Notes: generated by a model not told the origin, from the letters alone. A stretch of 64,000 bases of DNA from an uncultured Saprospiraceae bacterium (GCA_937926205.1 CALEYL010000008.1:62001-126000), one strand, 5' to 3'. Numbered from the stretch's first letter, positions 8,861 to 18,794 are shown. A program made the numbers and translations.

Positions 8861-11800
8861 TCAATTAATTATAAAATCGGAAGGCAGTTTTCCAAAACGG
8901 GTCTTATAGTTTCTGGAGAATATCCGCACGTCGGTAAACCCCACTTCCACGGCGACCCTTTTGATGGAATTGTAGCGTCGTCTTTCCAATAAATTTCGGG
9001 CTTCGTGTAAACGGATTTCAGAAATGTACTTTTGAGTAGAGAGGCCGGTGAGCCGTTTTAGCTGGCGGAGCAAAGTGGATTCACTCATGGCAAATTCATC
9101 CGCAATCATGATTACGGAGAGGCTGGTATTGGATATGTGTTTTTGGACAAATGCTTCCAGGCCATTCAGGAGTTCCTGATCGATTTGAGACAGATGGGGA
9201 TCATTCGTTTGCAGACTTATCTCAGTGATTGCTTCCTGGCGGGCAGTGTGGTTTTGCAATAAATTCTGGATGCGGATTTTAAGTTCCTCTTCATCAAAGG
9301 GTTTGGTGAGGTAATCGTCTACCCCAATGCGGAGCGCTTTCAGGCGGTCATCCGTACCCCCCCTGGCGGTGAGCATGATGGTAGGGATCTGCCGGGTGGC
9401 AGCCGATCTCTTTAGTTGTTCCAACAATTGGTAGCCATCCATCACGGGCATCATCAGGTCACTCAGGATGAGGTCAATAGGTGCCTCATTGCCGGAATTC
9501 GCTTTTTTCGCCTCGATGATGTCCAAAGCCGCTTGCCCGTTATCAGCAACGATGATCAGGTATTCATCCTGTAAAACCACCCGGATGTATTCCTGTAATT
9601 GGGTGTTGTCCTCTACCAGAAGAATAGTAGGGTGTGGTTGCTTTTCAACGGAAACAACAGGTGGCGCAACTGACGTGGCCGGCAGGTCGGATTTTTCTTT
9701 TGCGAAATCAATATCATCTTCAAACGCTGCTTCAGACACCATGCCGGATGCAGCATCGATGACCTCCACCGGAAACTGCACCTTGAAAGTCGAACCTTCT
9801 TCCAGTTTACTATCAACTGCAATTGAACCGCCAAAGAGTCGGGTATATTCCCGGCAAATCGCCAATCCAATCCCCGTGCCACCGGATGCGGCCTGTTCTT
9901 TCTGGTTGGTCTGAAAATAGCGGTCAAAAATATGGGGCAGGTCATCGGGATGAATGCCTTTCCCGGAATCGGCCACCTGGATGCTTAGCTCCCCTTTTTC
10001 CAATTTGATCCTCACCGCTATCTTTCCACCGAAGGAAGAAAATTTAAAGGCATTGGAAAGGAGGTTGAAAATAATCTGCCGGCATTTTTCCCGGTCAATC
10101 AGCGCCGATTGTTTTTCCACCCAAACCTCCATAACATAGGTTATTTCCTGATGCGCGGCCAGTGACTCAAACTGTGTGCAATAGTGATTGAAAAAAGAAG
10201 CAAGCTGAGTAGGGCTTAAATTAAGTCCCATTTTACCGACTTCCAGTTTGCCAAGGTCAAGGATTTCGCTTACGAGGTTTTTGAGATTTTCACCTCCCTG
10301 GCCTGCCATCCTTAACAATTGGGATTGTTTTTGCGTCAATCCGTTTTCCTTTAACAATGTTTCAATTGGGCCCGATATCAGGGTCAATGGCGTGCGTAAC
10401 TCGTGGCTGACGTTGGCAAAAAACTTGGATTTGAGTTCATCCAACGATTGCAATGCTTCCTTTTGCTTTTCAATGGTAGCGGTCCTTTCTCCTACGATGC
10501 GTTCCAATCTGTTGCTTTGCGCTTTCAAAGATTTTTCCCTTTGGCGGAAAAAAAGAAAAATGCCGCTCATTAACAGAATACCCATTAATATCAAAAACCA
10601 GGCTTGTTGAAAAATGGGGCGTAAGGCGTATATTTGTATTTGCAATTCCCGGGTCGACCATTGACCATTGGATGACTGGCCTTTGATGTGCAGGATGTGT
10701 TTGCCGTAGGGCAAACGCCCCAATCGAATGTTATTTTCCGTTTGATAAGTCCATTCCTCATCCACATCTTCCAATCGAAAGGCATAGAGCACATTTTGTA
10801 CTTCCTCCATCGTAAGTAATGCAAACTGGAGCCTGATGAGCGGATCATCGGGCCTCATGGTAACGAGGTTGATGCGCTGCAATTCAGCCGTTTTATCCAT
10901 CAACTTTCCGGCACTCCCATCAAATTGCTGGAATCCGGTAATGACCAACGGAGCCTGAAACGTAGCGGAGTCGGCTACAAAATCCTTTGGATGAAAAGTC
11001 GTAATTCCTTTTAAGGTGCCAAAATAAATATGACCATCTTCGTCCCGGCAATGGGAGGTCCGGTTGAATTCATTGTGGCTGAGGCCGTCATTGGTCGTAT
11101 AAACCCTTACCCGCTTTGTCGTTGTATTGAACACGCATATGCCAAAGTCGGTCGTCAACCAGAAGTTTCCGTAATCATCGGGATAGATGGCATAGAGCGT
11201 ATTATTTGGCAATCCATCAGCACGGGTATAGCGCGCTAAAACACCTTTTTCGGGATGCCAGTTGACAAGCCCTTCACCGGCAGTTGCCAGCCAAAAACTC
11301 CCATCCCCATTTTGAATAAAATGGTGGATGTGATCAAAGGGCAGTTTGTATTTTCTTATGCCGTTTTTCCAGAATCTTCCCACTACTTTGCCAGACTTGA
11401 TGTTCAGCCTGAACATTCCCTGGCTGGTGCCGAGCCACGCGGTGTCTGTCTCATTTTCAACAAATTGATAGGTATAAAAATTGGTATTCGTGCCCGTCCA
11501 ATCTTTAAATTTTTGTTTGTCTCCGTTTGAGAAATAAGTGAGGTCTCCATCAAATGAATTATCGAACCAGACTTTACCATATTTATCTTCATGTATGAAG
11601 GTAATGCCATCAGGTTCCTCGTGCGAATCAAACAGATAGGTATTCAGCAGTGTTCCTGTTTCTGTATCGATGCGATGAATACCTTCAATGCCCGCATAAA
11701 ACAGATCCTTGTTACCCCTTTTCGTGACGGCCCAGCGATTTTTGCCCATTGTTTCGACCAGGGTTTCCTGTCCTGAATTCAAGTCAACCTTCCACAGTTG

Positions 11801-13084
11801 GCCTTTCTGTTCGGCCATGGCCCACAAGGTATTTTGATGGATACCCCGGGTAACCGTCATGCCCCGTATGGAAAAGATCTGAGCTGCCTGTGTTGAATTT
11901 TCATTGCTTAAGAAGGTGCGGAACCGGGGCTTCTCCAATTTGATACGATGGATGCCAAACTGACTACCGACCCAGACGGCCCCATCCCGGGCGGTATAGA
12001 CAGCAATTACATTTCTTAATGCCGGATACGTTTTTGAAATCACTTTTAGGGCCTCCTGTTTATTCTCTGGCAACAAAAACAACTCAGCATCAGGTGTTTG
12101 GACCCAATAATACCCCTGGCTTTTTTGAAAAACGGGAATTGTAATATCCGGCACAATGCCACTTTTGGAAAGTAAATTTCCCATCGCATAGTCAGGTTGT
12201 TCTTTCCCACCCGGGTGAACAGAAAGGTATCGCGGTTTTGATTGTTGGCCTAATGGTCCTTCCTGAATGGCATATACATTTGCCGTGCCTGATTGATCTG
12301 TACGATAAATGTAAAGAGAAGTGTTGGCGGGGTACACAGACTTATGCTCTAATTTTCCATCCGGTTTGAGAACAAGAACTTTAGCCGATTCTCCTCCGAG
12401 TTGAAAAGCAGTTAACCAAAAGCGGCCATCATCTGCCCAGCAAAGCTGTCTGATTGTCTGGGGGTCATAACCATCAATGGAGTATCGCTGAAATTTGCCG
12501 GTGTACGTAACCAATTGGTTGGCCGTCAAAAAAACCAAATGCCCCTGACTATTTTTGGCAAACGCGACAGCATCTTTCTCTCTGAACGGGGCGCTGGCGC
12601 CAAATGCCTCTCGAAAAGAAACCACCTTTTCCGTTTTCGGGTCGAATAGGTCAATGCTCTTTGCTCTTTGAAATACAGGGCTTCCGGTGTGAATTAACCA
12701 CATTATACCTTCGCCGTCCACCAATACATGGTCAATTTGATTGTTTTGTAATCCATTCTTTTCTGCTGTGAACCATTTAAAATCATAGCCATCAAATCGA
12801 TTTAGACCATACTGCGTCCCAAACCACATGAACCCTTTTTCATCCTGGTGAATACTCGTCACATATCGATGTGAAAGCCCGTCCTCAATATTAAAATGCT
12901 TGACATGGATGATAGGAGGCGCATTGTTGACCGGATTGTTCTGGGAAAAGACGAATGTCCACCAGGGACTGATGAATAAAAAAATGGCAAGCATCCATTG
13001 ACGGGTTGCGTGGCTGCCAGTGGTTGCATTCTCTCTCCTATAAGCCCCAATCAGCTCATCAAAGCCATTTTGAAATCTCTCCAT
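8861..13084 (-). CDS. Hybrid two-component system regulator (SusR/HTCS type)
   Basis: A single protein of up to 1407 residues holding a complete signalling pathway. Order: N-terminal signal/anchor segment (about 31-48), Reg_prop beta-propeller repeats with motifs such as EKGFMWFGTQYGLNRFDG and DNTLYAIYPDDYGNFWLTTD (about 55-760), Y_Y_Y domain, a transmembrane helix (about 845-868), HisKA with H-box NVSHELRTPL, HATPase_c with DSGKGI and GGTGIGLAI, a receiver domain with phospho-acceptor Asp in LILSDLMMPVMDGY, and an AraC-type HTH at the end. HTCS proteins bind glycan fragments in the periplasm and switch on polysaccharide utilisation genes. No susCD pair is present here. The true start may be the ATG at 12994, where the hydrophobic segment begins. 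Confidence 0.93.
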   Translation of the reverse strand: MERFQNGFDELIGAYRRENATTGSHATRQWMLAIFLFISPWWTFVFSQNNPVNNAPPIIHVKHFNIEDGLSHRYVTSIHQDEKGFMWFGTQYGLNRFDGYDFKWFTAEKNGLQNNQIDHVLVDGEGIMWLIHTGSPVFQRAKSIDLFDPKTEKVVSFREAFGASAPFREKDAVAFAKNSQGHLVFLTANQLVTYTGKFQRYSIDGYDPQTIRQLCWADDGRFWLTAFQLGGESAKVLVLKPDGKLEHKSVYPANTSLYIYRTDQSGTANVYAIQEGPLGQQSKPRYLSVHPGGKEQPDYAMGNLLSKSGIVPDITIPVFQKSQGYYWVQTPDAELFLLPENKQEALKVISKTYPALRNVIAVYTARDGAVWVGSQFGIHRIKLEKPRFRTFLSNENSTQAAQIFSIRGMTVTRGIHQNTLWAMAEQKGQLWKVDLNSGQETLVETMGKNRWAVTKRGNKDLFYAGIEGIHRIDTETGTLLNTYLFDSHEEPDGITFIHEDKYGKVWFDNSFDGDLTYFSNGDKQKFKDWTGTNTNFYTYQFVENETDTAWLGTSQGMFRLNIKSGKVVGRFWKNGIRKYKLPFDHIHHFIQNGDGSFWLATAGEGLVNWHPEKGVLARYTRADGLPNNTLYAIYPDDYGNFWLTTDFGICVFNTTTKRVRVYTTNDGLSHNEFNRTSHCRDEDGHIYFGTLKGITTFHPKDFVADSATFQAPLVITGFQQFDGSAGKLMDKTAELQRINLVTMRPDDPLIRLQFALLTMEEVQNVLYAFRLEDVDEEWTYQTENNIRLGRLPYGKHILHIKGQSSNGQWSTRELQIQIYALRPIFQQAWFLILMGILLMSGIFLFFRQREKSLKAQSNRLERIVGERTATIEKQKEALQSLDELKSKFFANVSHELRTPLTLISGPIETLLKENGLTQKQSQLLRMAGQGGENLKNLVSEILDLGKLEVGKMGLNLSPTQLASFFNHYCTQFESLAAHQEITYVMEVWVEKQSALIDREKCRQIIFNLLSNAFKFSSFGGKIAVRIKLEKGELSIQVADSGKGIHPDDLPHIFDRYFQTNQKEQAASGGTGIGLAICREYTRLFGGSIAVDSKLEEGSTFKVQFPVEVIDAASGMVSEAAFEDDIDFAKEKSDLPATSVAPPVVSVEKQPHPTILLVEDNTQLQEYIRVVLQDEYLIIVADNGQAALDIIEAKKANSGNEAPIDLILSDLMMPVMDGYQLLEQLKRSAATRQIPTIMLTARGGTDDRLKALRIGVDDYLTKPFDEEELKIRIQNLLQNHTARQEAITEISLQTNDPHLSQIDQELLNGLEAFVQKHISNTSLSVIMIADEFAMSESTLLRQLKRLTGLSTQKYISEIRLHEARNLLERRRYNSIKRVAVEVGFTDVRIFSRNYKTRFGKLPSDFIIN

Positions 13085-13433
13085 TTGAGGGCTGATATTG
13101 CCTGTTTTATGATCGAAGTAATTCCAGGACAGGCATTGAGATACTGGCGATGCGTGTAATTAATTACCTGGTCAATATCAAAAGTACGAAAAAAAGGATA
13201 CTGAAGCCGATGTGCTTTAGAATGAATGAAGCGCTTCTGCCTCATTTTCAAATATTTCAAAAAATATGGTTGCGTTTTGATGATGTTTTACTTCAACCGT
13301 CATTCTTTGAATTTTTGTTAAACCAGAGACGCCCTATGAGCGATCAGTCTTCCCTTTTGTTACTACTACAAATGTAAAGCATTTTTCTATTGTAGTCTGG
13401 TCGATCCCAAGAGCTACGATTTTTCCTTCACGA
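13085..13433. other. Gene-free stretch upstream of the HTCS gene
   Basis: No convincing gene. It carries the 5' region of the HTCS gene and the 3' flank of nadR. The only notable signal is a perfect 12-bp palindrome GTAATTAATTAC at 13156-13167, about 70 bp before the long HTCS start, which could be an operator; no protein is assigned to it. Confidence 0.4.
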
Positions 13434-14429
13434 TCAGCGCCTGTTTGCTTTCCGTGCAATCAATTTGTTGATTTGTTCCACTGCTTTGTTAAATCGCTCC
13501 TCCCAATTCCCGGAAATTTCAATAAGATCGATATTAGCGCCTGCTAAAACTTGCCGGTGAGAAAGGTCTAATGCATTTCTTTCTGTTTCCATCAGCCTTG
13601 TTCCGTCCTGAAAATAAGGTACATCGTTGTTGAGGTAAAGATAAATATGCGCGCGGTTGGCATGAGAGATGGCGGCACCGACCTCCAGTTCCTTTCCAAA
13701 GCTGAATCTGGCATAAGATTTTGTGGTGTGAATATCGGTGTCAATGATGACAAGCGGGCTATTCCCCAACAGGGCTTTGTTGATGCTTTTTGCGTGTTCT
13801 GTTGCCACCAGGTGTAAGTCTTCAAAACGGAAAGCATTTGAATCGGCAATGATATCTCTTGCGGCCTCCGGCACCAAACTGCAATTGAAATGCCCGGCTA
13901 GCTTTTCCGACAGGGTTGTTTTACCCGTACATTCTGTTCCCAGAACAACCACTTTAATCGAAAAGTAAGGCTTTACGCTATTGGGTAAATACCGCCAATT
14001 GGCAAAAACATCCCTGCGAACGGCAGAGGCCGAAACCGGGTAAAGTTTTTTCTGCAAGTCAAAAGCCAGGTGCTGAATATTCATAAATGCAGCCACAAAA
14101 TTGCCGTACGGTTCTGAAGTGATCAGCAGCGAATAATCCGGGAATTGCACTTTGAAGATGTTTGCCCAGGCTTCAGAAACAGCTTCAGAACTTACAGAGG
14201 TGTTTGGCAACTCACTTTCCAGATAATTAAATGGCCTTACTTCAATGTTCTTATTGTTTTCAAATGTTTTTTGAATCCAGGAACATCGGACCGTATCGGG
14301 AATGTTTTCCCGATCGCTGCAGCAAACTAAAACCGTTAAGAAATCGCATTTGCTCAATGCAAAATGGATCATTGCTTCGTGCCCTTTGTGAAAAGGCATG
14401 AATTTCCCAAATACAAATGCTTTAGTCAT
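13434..14429 (-). CDS. nadR: NadR-like NMN adenylyltransferase / ribosylnicotinamide kinase
   Basis: A 331-residue bifunctional NadR without the N-terminal HTH of the enterobacterial protein. Residues 1-160 form the nucleotidylyltransferase domain, with the (H/T)xGH-type signature in GKFMPFHKGHEAMIHFAL; residues 165-331 form the kinase domain with the P-loop GTECTGKTTLSEKL. The kinase converts nicotinamide riboside to NMN and the transferase makes NAD from it and ATP. Its start overlaps the pnuC stop by 8 bases (ATGACTAA), so the two are translationally coupled. Trapping imported riboside by phosphorylation is the known way PnuC transport is driven, so the neighbourhood fits the function well. 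Confidence 0.92.
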   Translation of the reverse strand: MTKAFVFGKFMPFHKGHEAMIHFALSKCDFLTVLVCCSDRENIPDTVRCSWIQKTFENNKNIEVRPFNYLESELPNTSVSSEAVSEAWANIFKVQFPDYSLLITSEPYGNFVAAFMNIQHLAFDLQKKLYPVSASAVRRDVFANWRYLPNSVKPYFSIKVVVLGTECTGKTTLSEKLAGHFNCSLVPEAARDIIADSNAFRFEDLHLVATEHAKSINKALLGNSPLVIIDTDIHTTKSYARFSFGKELEVGAAISHANRAHIYLYLNNDVPYFQDGTRLMETERNALDLSHRQVLAGANIDLIEISGNWEERFNKAVEQINKLIARKANRR

Positions 14430-15051
14430 TGCCCAATTGTCTTCTCCAGTGGTATAGCCCGTAAGATGCTATGCCGAGGAATATAAAATACTCAAGGGAA
14501 AGAAATAAAACGCCTTTTTTGAAATAGAGGATCACGCAAACCAAATCGACGGCAATCCATAAATACCAGTTTTCAATTTTCTTTTTTGCAAGGAGGACGG
14601 TGGCTGCAATACTTGAAACCATGACAAATGAATCGACAAAGGGGTAAGCCGCCGGTATTTTGAAATAGGCGGGCAAATAAACATGAATATTGGTAAACAG
14701 AAAACCTGAAATCAGTGTGCCGGTTACTATTATTGCAGCAAGCAGTATTTTGTTTCCCGAATTTATTTCTGAAATTTTATTTTCAACGGTTTTTAAATTC
14801 CATTTATACCAGCCATAAAGCGTTACTGCAAAAAAATAAATTTGCAAAAACATGTCTGCATAAAGCTGAACCTGAAAAAACAGCATAAAAAGAAAAACCT
14901 CATTTACAATCCCCGTTGGCCAGGTCAGAATATTTGCCCTTGAAGCAAAATAAACCGAAGCCAGGCCGAACAATGTTCCAATCAATTCAACGTAACTGAT
15001 GGGGTAATCCAAAACCTGAAAGGCAGTATTTCCTAACTCAAAGAAGTGCAT
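14422..15051 (-). CDS. pnuC: PnuC-family nicotinamide riboside (or related vitamin) transporter
   Basis: A 209-residue inner-membrane protein with about seven hydrophobic segments. PnuC landmarks are WPTGIVNEVFLFMLFFQVQLYADM in pieces (WPxGI; LYADMxLQ) and YGWYKW, the WxxWxxW-like signature. The start at 15051 is preferred to the one 30 bp upstream because the ATG shares a base with the receptor stop (TGATG), a coupling arrangement. PnuC transporters are facilitators whose cargo is held inside by phosphorylation. In Bacteroidota, relatives linked to thiamin genes move thiamin, but the NadR fusion partner downstream points to nicotinamide riboside. Confidence 0.9.
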   Translation of the reverse strand: MHFFELGNTAFQVLDYPISYVELIGTLFGLASVYFASRANILTWPTGIVNEVFLFMLFFQVQLYADMFLQIYFFAVTLYGWYKWNLKTVENKISEINSGNKILLAAIIVTGTLISGFLFTNIHVYLPAYFKIPAAYPFVDSFVMVSSIAATVLLAKKKIENWYLWIAVDLVCVILYFKKGVLFLSLEYFIFLGIASYGLYHWRRQLGND

Positions 15052-17045
15052 CAGAAGCTGTATTTTATCGCAGCAGAACAATTTGCCGGCGCCTGCACAA
15101 AATACTTGTTGCTTCCGTCAAAATCCACATAGCCGTTGTTGAAATACTTTGAATTGGTGATGTTGTTCACAAAAACACAAAACTGAAAACCGCCGGTATC
15201 ATAGGCAACCCGTCCATTCAAAAGGAAATAACTGTTGACGGATGAGGTGTTTGCAAAGTCAATAAAGGATTTGTCCTGATACCTTGCTGAAACCGCAACG
15301 GAAAGCCCATTGCTGGCATAAACGACTTCCTGATTGATGATGAATGGCGGTGTAAGAATGGGCGTGAAGACTTCTTTTTGTTCTTTGATGCGGCTGTAAT
15401 TGAATGCGGAATTGTGGACAAGTAAAAAATATTTCCCGACTTTGTAAGTAAGACTGAATTCAAGGCCGGTTCTGAAACTCTGCTCCACGTTGTTGGTAAG
15501 CGCTAGTCCATTTGGCCCAAACTTTCCGTCAAGCACAATTTCATTTTTGAAATCCATGTAGTAAAAATTAAAATTGACATTCAGTTTTTCGGATTGGCGT
15601 CTGATCCCCAGCTCGTGGTTGAGCACATATTCAGGTGATTTAACGGACAGGATGGCATTGCCCAAACTGTCTGCCAATAAATCATCAGAGCCACCGAACA
15701 GATCGTTTCTGGTTGGCTCCCTGCCTGTACGCCCGATGCTGTAATAAATGATGGCATTCGGGCTGACTTCCACACTCAATCCTGCTTTCGGGTTGATGAA
15801 ATGCCATTGCATTTTTTCAAGCGCAACCGTTCCCTGATAATCAAAAGAAGCATAGCGATACTGAATGTCGGCGAAAAACGTAAGCTGCCTGAACCTGTAA
15901 TCTGCTTTTGTAAAAACGCTTGCCTCATTTTTGTATCCGGTGTTTTCATAAAGTCGGCCTAAGGTTTTTTCACTCCCGATGTGTTGCCGGGCATAGCTGT
16001 TTCCATGAATCCCCGTTGTCCAGTTGAGCTGTTTTTTTGAAAAAGTATAGTTGCTGAAAAAGCCAATGAGGTTGGATTGAAAAGCATAATTGTAAAGTTC
16101 TTCGGTTGTCGGCAAACCCAGAAACCCATTCAAATTAAAATCGTAATTGCCTTTTAAAAATGTGTAATAAAGGCTTGTCTGGAACGACGAAAAATCATTT
16201 GCTTGCCAATTGTTTTGAAGTTGCGCCAAACATTGCATGAATTGGTCGCGCTCATTGATGTTGGCGTTTGTTTTTCGGTCGATGTTGATTAATGAATCCG
16301 AAACCCCAAGCCAGGCCAGTTGATTTTGCTGGTGTCCGGCAAGTAAGTTGATTTTCCACGTTGATTTGTCATAGAACAGGCCGCTGCTCAAAAAAACCGA
16401 TTGTGAATTGTTGGAAGCATTGTATTTATAACCATCTGAATAAATTTGTGAGGCTCTGACATAAAGCCCTTTTCTGTTTTTTACGCCGCTGTTGTATTCG
16501 CCAAATGCCCTCAAACTGTTGAAAGAGCCATAATCCACGCCAATTGTCGTATGCGTGGAATCATACAAACCCGGAGAAAACAACTGAACGCTGCCTCCAT
16601 AACTGGCAACGCCGTTTTTGGAAGTTCCAACGCCGCGCTGAATTTGAATTTTACTTACGGAATTCAGGATATCTGGATAGTTTGAAAAGTACGCGCCCTG
16701 GTCTTCGGGTTCGTTCAAAGGAACGCCGTCGAGGGTAATGTTGATCCTCGTCTGGTCAATGCCCCTCAATCGGAAATAAGAATACCCCTGCGCACTTCCG
16801 GCGTCTGAATAATTGGTAATGGAAGGGGTTTCAGAAAGCAGGAAAGAAGGTTCCTGCCCTGTTGATTTTAGTTCGATTTCTTTGGCGCGGATGTTTTGAA
16901 AAGTTATTGGTGTGGGTTTGTCGGCCTGATACGTTACGATGACTTCAGTCAATGTTTTTGTAGTGTCAAATGTTAAAGTGTCCTGAGCTTTAAGTAATCT
17001 GCTGCCGGGCAGTAATAATAAGAAAAGCAAGGAATGTTTCATCAT
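15051..17045 (-). CDS. TonB-dependent outer-membrane receptor of the PnuC/NadR operon
   Basis: A 664-residue TonB-dependent receptor. Signal peptide to about residue 20; a TonB-box-like TLTEVIVTYQ follows; the plug domain contains GYSYFRLRGIDQTRINITLDG and QIQRGVGTSKNGVASYGGSV; the remaining 500 residues are aromatic-rich barrel strands ending in a C-terminal Phe (IKYSF). It lacks the carboxypeptidase-like N-terminal extension typical of SusC. As first gene of an overlapping operon with pnuC and nadR it probably brings a pyridine nucleoside or nucleotide across the outer membrane. No TPP-riboswitch-like sequence was found in the 78 bp upstream, which argues against a thiamin operon. Confidence 0.9.
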   Translation of the reverse strand: MMKHSLLFLLLLPGSRLLKAQDTLTFDTTKTLTEVIVTYQADKPTPITFQNIRAKEIELKSTGQEPSFLLSETPSITNYSDAGSAQGYSYFRLRGIDQTRINITLDGVPLNEPEDQGAYFSNYPDILNSVSKIQIQRGVGTSKNGVASYGGSVQLFSPGLYDSTHTTIGVDYGSFNSLRAFGEYNSGVKNRKGLYVRASQIYSDGYKYNASNNSQSVFLSSGLFYDKSTWKINLLAGHQQNQLAWLGVSDSLINIDRKTNANINERDQFMQCLAQLQNNWQANDFSSFQTSLYYTFLKGNYDFNLNGFLGLPTTEELYNYAFQSNLIGFFSNYTFSKKQLNWTTGIHGNSYARQHIGSEKTLGRLYENTGYKNEASVFTKADYRFRQLTFFADIQYRYASFDYQGTVALEKMQWHFINPKAGLSVEVSPNAIIYYSIGRTGREPTRNDLFGGSDDLLADSLGNAILSVKSPEYVLNHELGIRRQSEKLNVNFNFYYMDFKNEIVLDGKFGPNGLALTNNVEQSFRTGLEFSLTYKVGKYFLLVHNSAFNYSRIKEQKEVFTPILTPPFIINQEVVYASNGLSVAVSARYQDKSFIDFANTSSVNSYFLLNGRVAYDTGGFQFCVFVNNITNSKYFNNGYVDFDGSNKYFVQAPANCSAAIKYSF

Positions 17046-17123
17046 GCTCTTTTGATATTTTGATGGTGTTAAGCCCTGAGGTTTAGCCGTCAGTTTGGTT
17101 GTTGAAACGCCATCATTTGCGAT

Positions 17124-17711
17124 TCATTTTCTGTAATGGTTTGCTTTTATGTTGTCTCCAGCAAGTCGCACTGTTTCTTCGATTCTTTTTTGTCTCGTTT
17201 CGTCTTTCCTGGCGTTGAGTATCCACTCTAAGATGATTCGTTTTGATGAAGGGGGGAAGGCAAGGAAATTCTTTAGCGCTGCCTCGTTTTGGTTTAGCTG
17301 TTTCTGTAAGTCTTCCGGAATGACAGAATTTTGAACATCCACCAATGCCTCCCATGTTCCAGTTTCTTTCGCCAGGTCAATTAATTTCTGCCCGCTCGGT
17401 GTCATGAGCCCAAGCCGGATCATTTTTTGCACCCGTTCTCTGTTGGCTTTACTCCAATTGCTTTTCGGCTTTCGCTGAGCAAAAAACTGATATTTACTTT
17501 CCCCATCCCGCTTGTGAGCAATGCTGTCTATCCAACCAAAACAGATGGCTTCCTCAACGGCTTCGTCATAATAAACACTTTCTGTATCGCTGCTTTTGTG
17601 GTAAATGATGAGCCAAACAGATTTTTCTGACTGGTGGTTTTTCTCCAGCCACTCGCGCCATTCTTTTCGTGACTTTGCGTGAAAGGTTATGATGTCATTA
17701 TGAAGTTCCAT
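17124..17711 (-). CDS. YdeI/OmpD-associated family protein
   Basis: A 195-residue soluble protein of the YdeI/OmpD-associated family. Landmarks: SVWLIIYHK, the highly conserved AICFGWIDSIAHKRD, FAQRKPKSNWSKANRERVQK and the C-terminal KRIIEWI-like helix (SKRIILEWILNARKDETRQK) with a basic tail. The ATG at 17711 is chosen because a G-rich ribosome-binding-like run (GGGGGTA) precedes it and the three extra codons upstream would need a TTG. Members have been described as bacteriocin-tolerance proteins but the biochemical role is not established. Confidence 0.88.
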   Translation of the reverse strand: MELHNDIITFHAKSRKEWREWLEKNHQSEKSVWLIIYHKSSDTESVYYDEAVEEAICFGWIDSIAHKRDGESKYQFFAQRKPKSNWSKANRERVQKMIRLGLMTPSGQKLIDLAKETGTWEALVDVQNSVIPEDLQKQLNQNEAALKNFLAFPPSSKRIILEWILNARKDETRQKRIEETVRLAGDNIKANHYRK

Positions 17712-17879
17712 TACCCCCAATATTTATCTGACTTTGATGTTTGGCGAATGCAGCCACATTTCAAAAAGAACATTAAAATACAAAATATGTACGCCTCAAA
17801 CGATCAGACAAAACTAATGAAAACGCTGGAGCTCTGCAACAAATCAATGACAGGGGCTAAAGCTGCTAATAATAGTCTT

Positions 17880-18794
17880 TCAATCAAATACAGCACGATA
17901 AAAGCTCCAGTTCCCTTCTCCCATGGCATTCAGAAGTGCCATGGTATTATGTCCAATTCCATTAAATTCAAAATACTGGTGAGGTATGCCTTGTTGATCC
18001 AGATGATTGTGAAAGTCTAAATTTGCCTGATAAGTAAAATCCGAATTACCAATAATAATTCTTTTCGGCGTTGGATTTGGCAATGAAGGTCCAAATTGTT
18101 CTGCCAGCCTCCAGGGGCTTTGTGCTTCAAAGTAGCTCATATCATTGCCATACACGTCTTTAAAGACTATTTTTTGAAGTTCTATATTTTGAGGTGCAAT
18201 ATTTGAATTAAAATCCAATTGTAAAGGGCCGCCGGCTATCATTGAAAAGCCTCCAAAAAGATCATAATATTTCAGGCCTAAACGTCCTGCGCCATAGCCT
18301 CCCATACTAAATCCTTCAACAATTCTGCCTTTCCTTGAAGGAATCGTTCTGTAATGGGTATCTATGTATGAAATCAAATCATGAATAAATACATCTTCAA
18401 CAGGTTGCTTCCCATTTTTTGAATTACACCACATCCCGTTTGGCAGGCCATTTGGAAATACAATAATCATGGGTCTGATTTTATTATTCTCCATTGCCGT
18501 TTTAAAAAAATCAACCAATATCGGTATGCCTTCAAGCCCGCCACCCGTTCCGTGCAACCAATATAAAACCGGAAATGATTGATTGGGATCTGATTGATAC
18601 TCATCCGGTAAAAATAAATGAAAACTCACTTTATCGTTTGCAATTTGGCTTTGAAAAATAACTTGCCGGGTATTTGCCGCGATGACACGTTCTGTTGTCC
18701 ATGTTACAGGGGCAATAATTTGTGGTTCTTCTACTGATTTTGAACAGGCAGAAATAGAAAGGGTCAAAAATAGCATTAAAGTAAGGTGCTGCAT
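17880..18794 (-). CDS. Esterase-family lipoprotein (alpha/beta hydrolase)
   Basis: A 304-residue putative esterase of the D-family (enterochelin esterase/feruloyl esterase-like). The N-terminus MQHLTLMLFLTLSISACSKS is a lipoprotein signal with lipobox LSISAC, so the protein is membrane anchored and exported. Catalytic features: nucleophile elbow GFSMGGYGAG, preceded by FPVLYWLHGTGG (oxyanion region), a probable Asp in IIGNSDFTYQ and His in FNGIGHNTMAL. It probably cleaves ester bonds in plant or microbial glycans, but the substrate is not evident. It lies 51 bp downstream of another secreted esterase gene, suggesting a joint function. Confidence 0.85.
   Translation of the reverse strand: MQHLTLMLFLTLSISACSKSVEEPQIIAPVTWTTERVIAANTRQVIFQSQIANDKVSFHLFLPDEYQSDPNQSFPVLYWLHGTGGGLEGIPILVDFFKTAMENNKIRPMIIVFPNGLPNGMWCNSKNGKQPVEDVFIHDLISYIDTHYRTIPSRKGRIVEGFSMGGYGAGRLGLKYYDLFGGFSMIAGGPLQLDFNSNIAPQNIELQKIVFKDVYGNDMSYFEAQSPWRLAEQFGPSLPNPTPKRIIIGNSDFTYQANLDFHNHLDQQGIPHQYFEFNGIGHNTMALLNAMGEGNWSFYRAVFD

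Noticed and set aside
13150..13377. Plus-strand frame upstream of the HTCS gene
   Set aside because: No domain, ribosome-binding site or codon character; it lies in the divergent flank and looks like chance.
17046..17123. Possible TPP or other vitamin riboswitch ahead of the receptor-pnuC-nadR operon
   Set aside because: The leader is only 78 bp and lacks the CUGAGA and ACCUGA-type blocks of a THI element; no other riboswitch core is visible.
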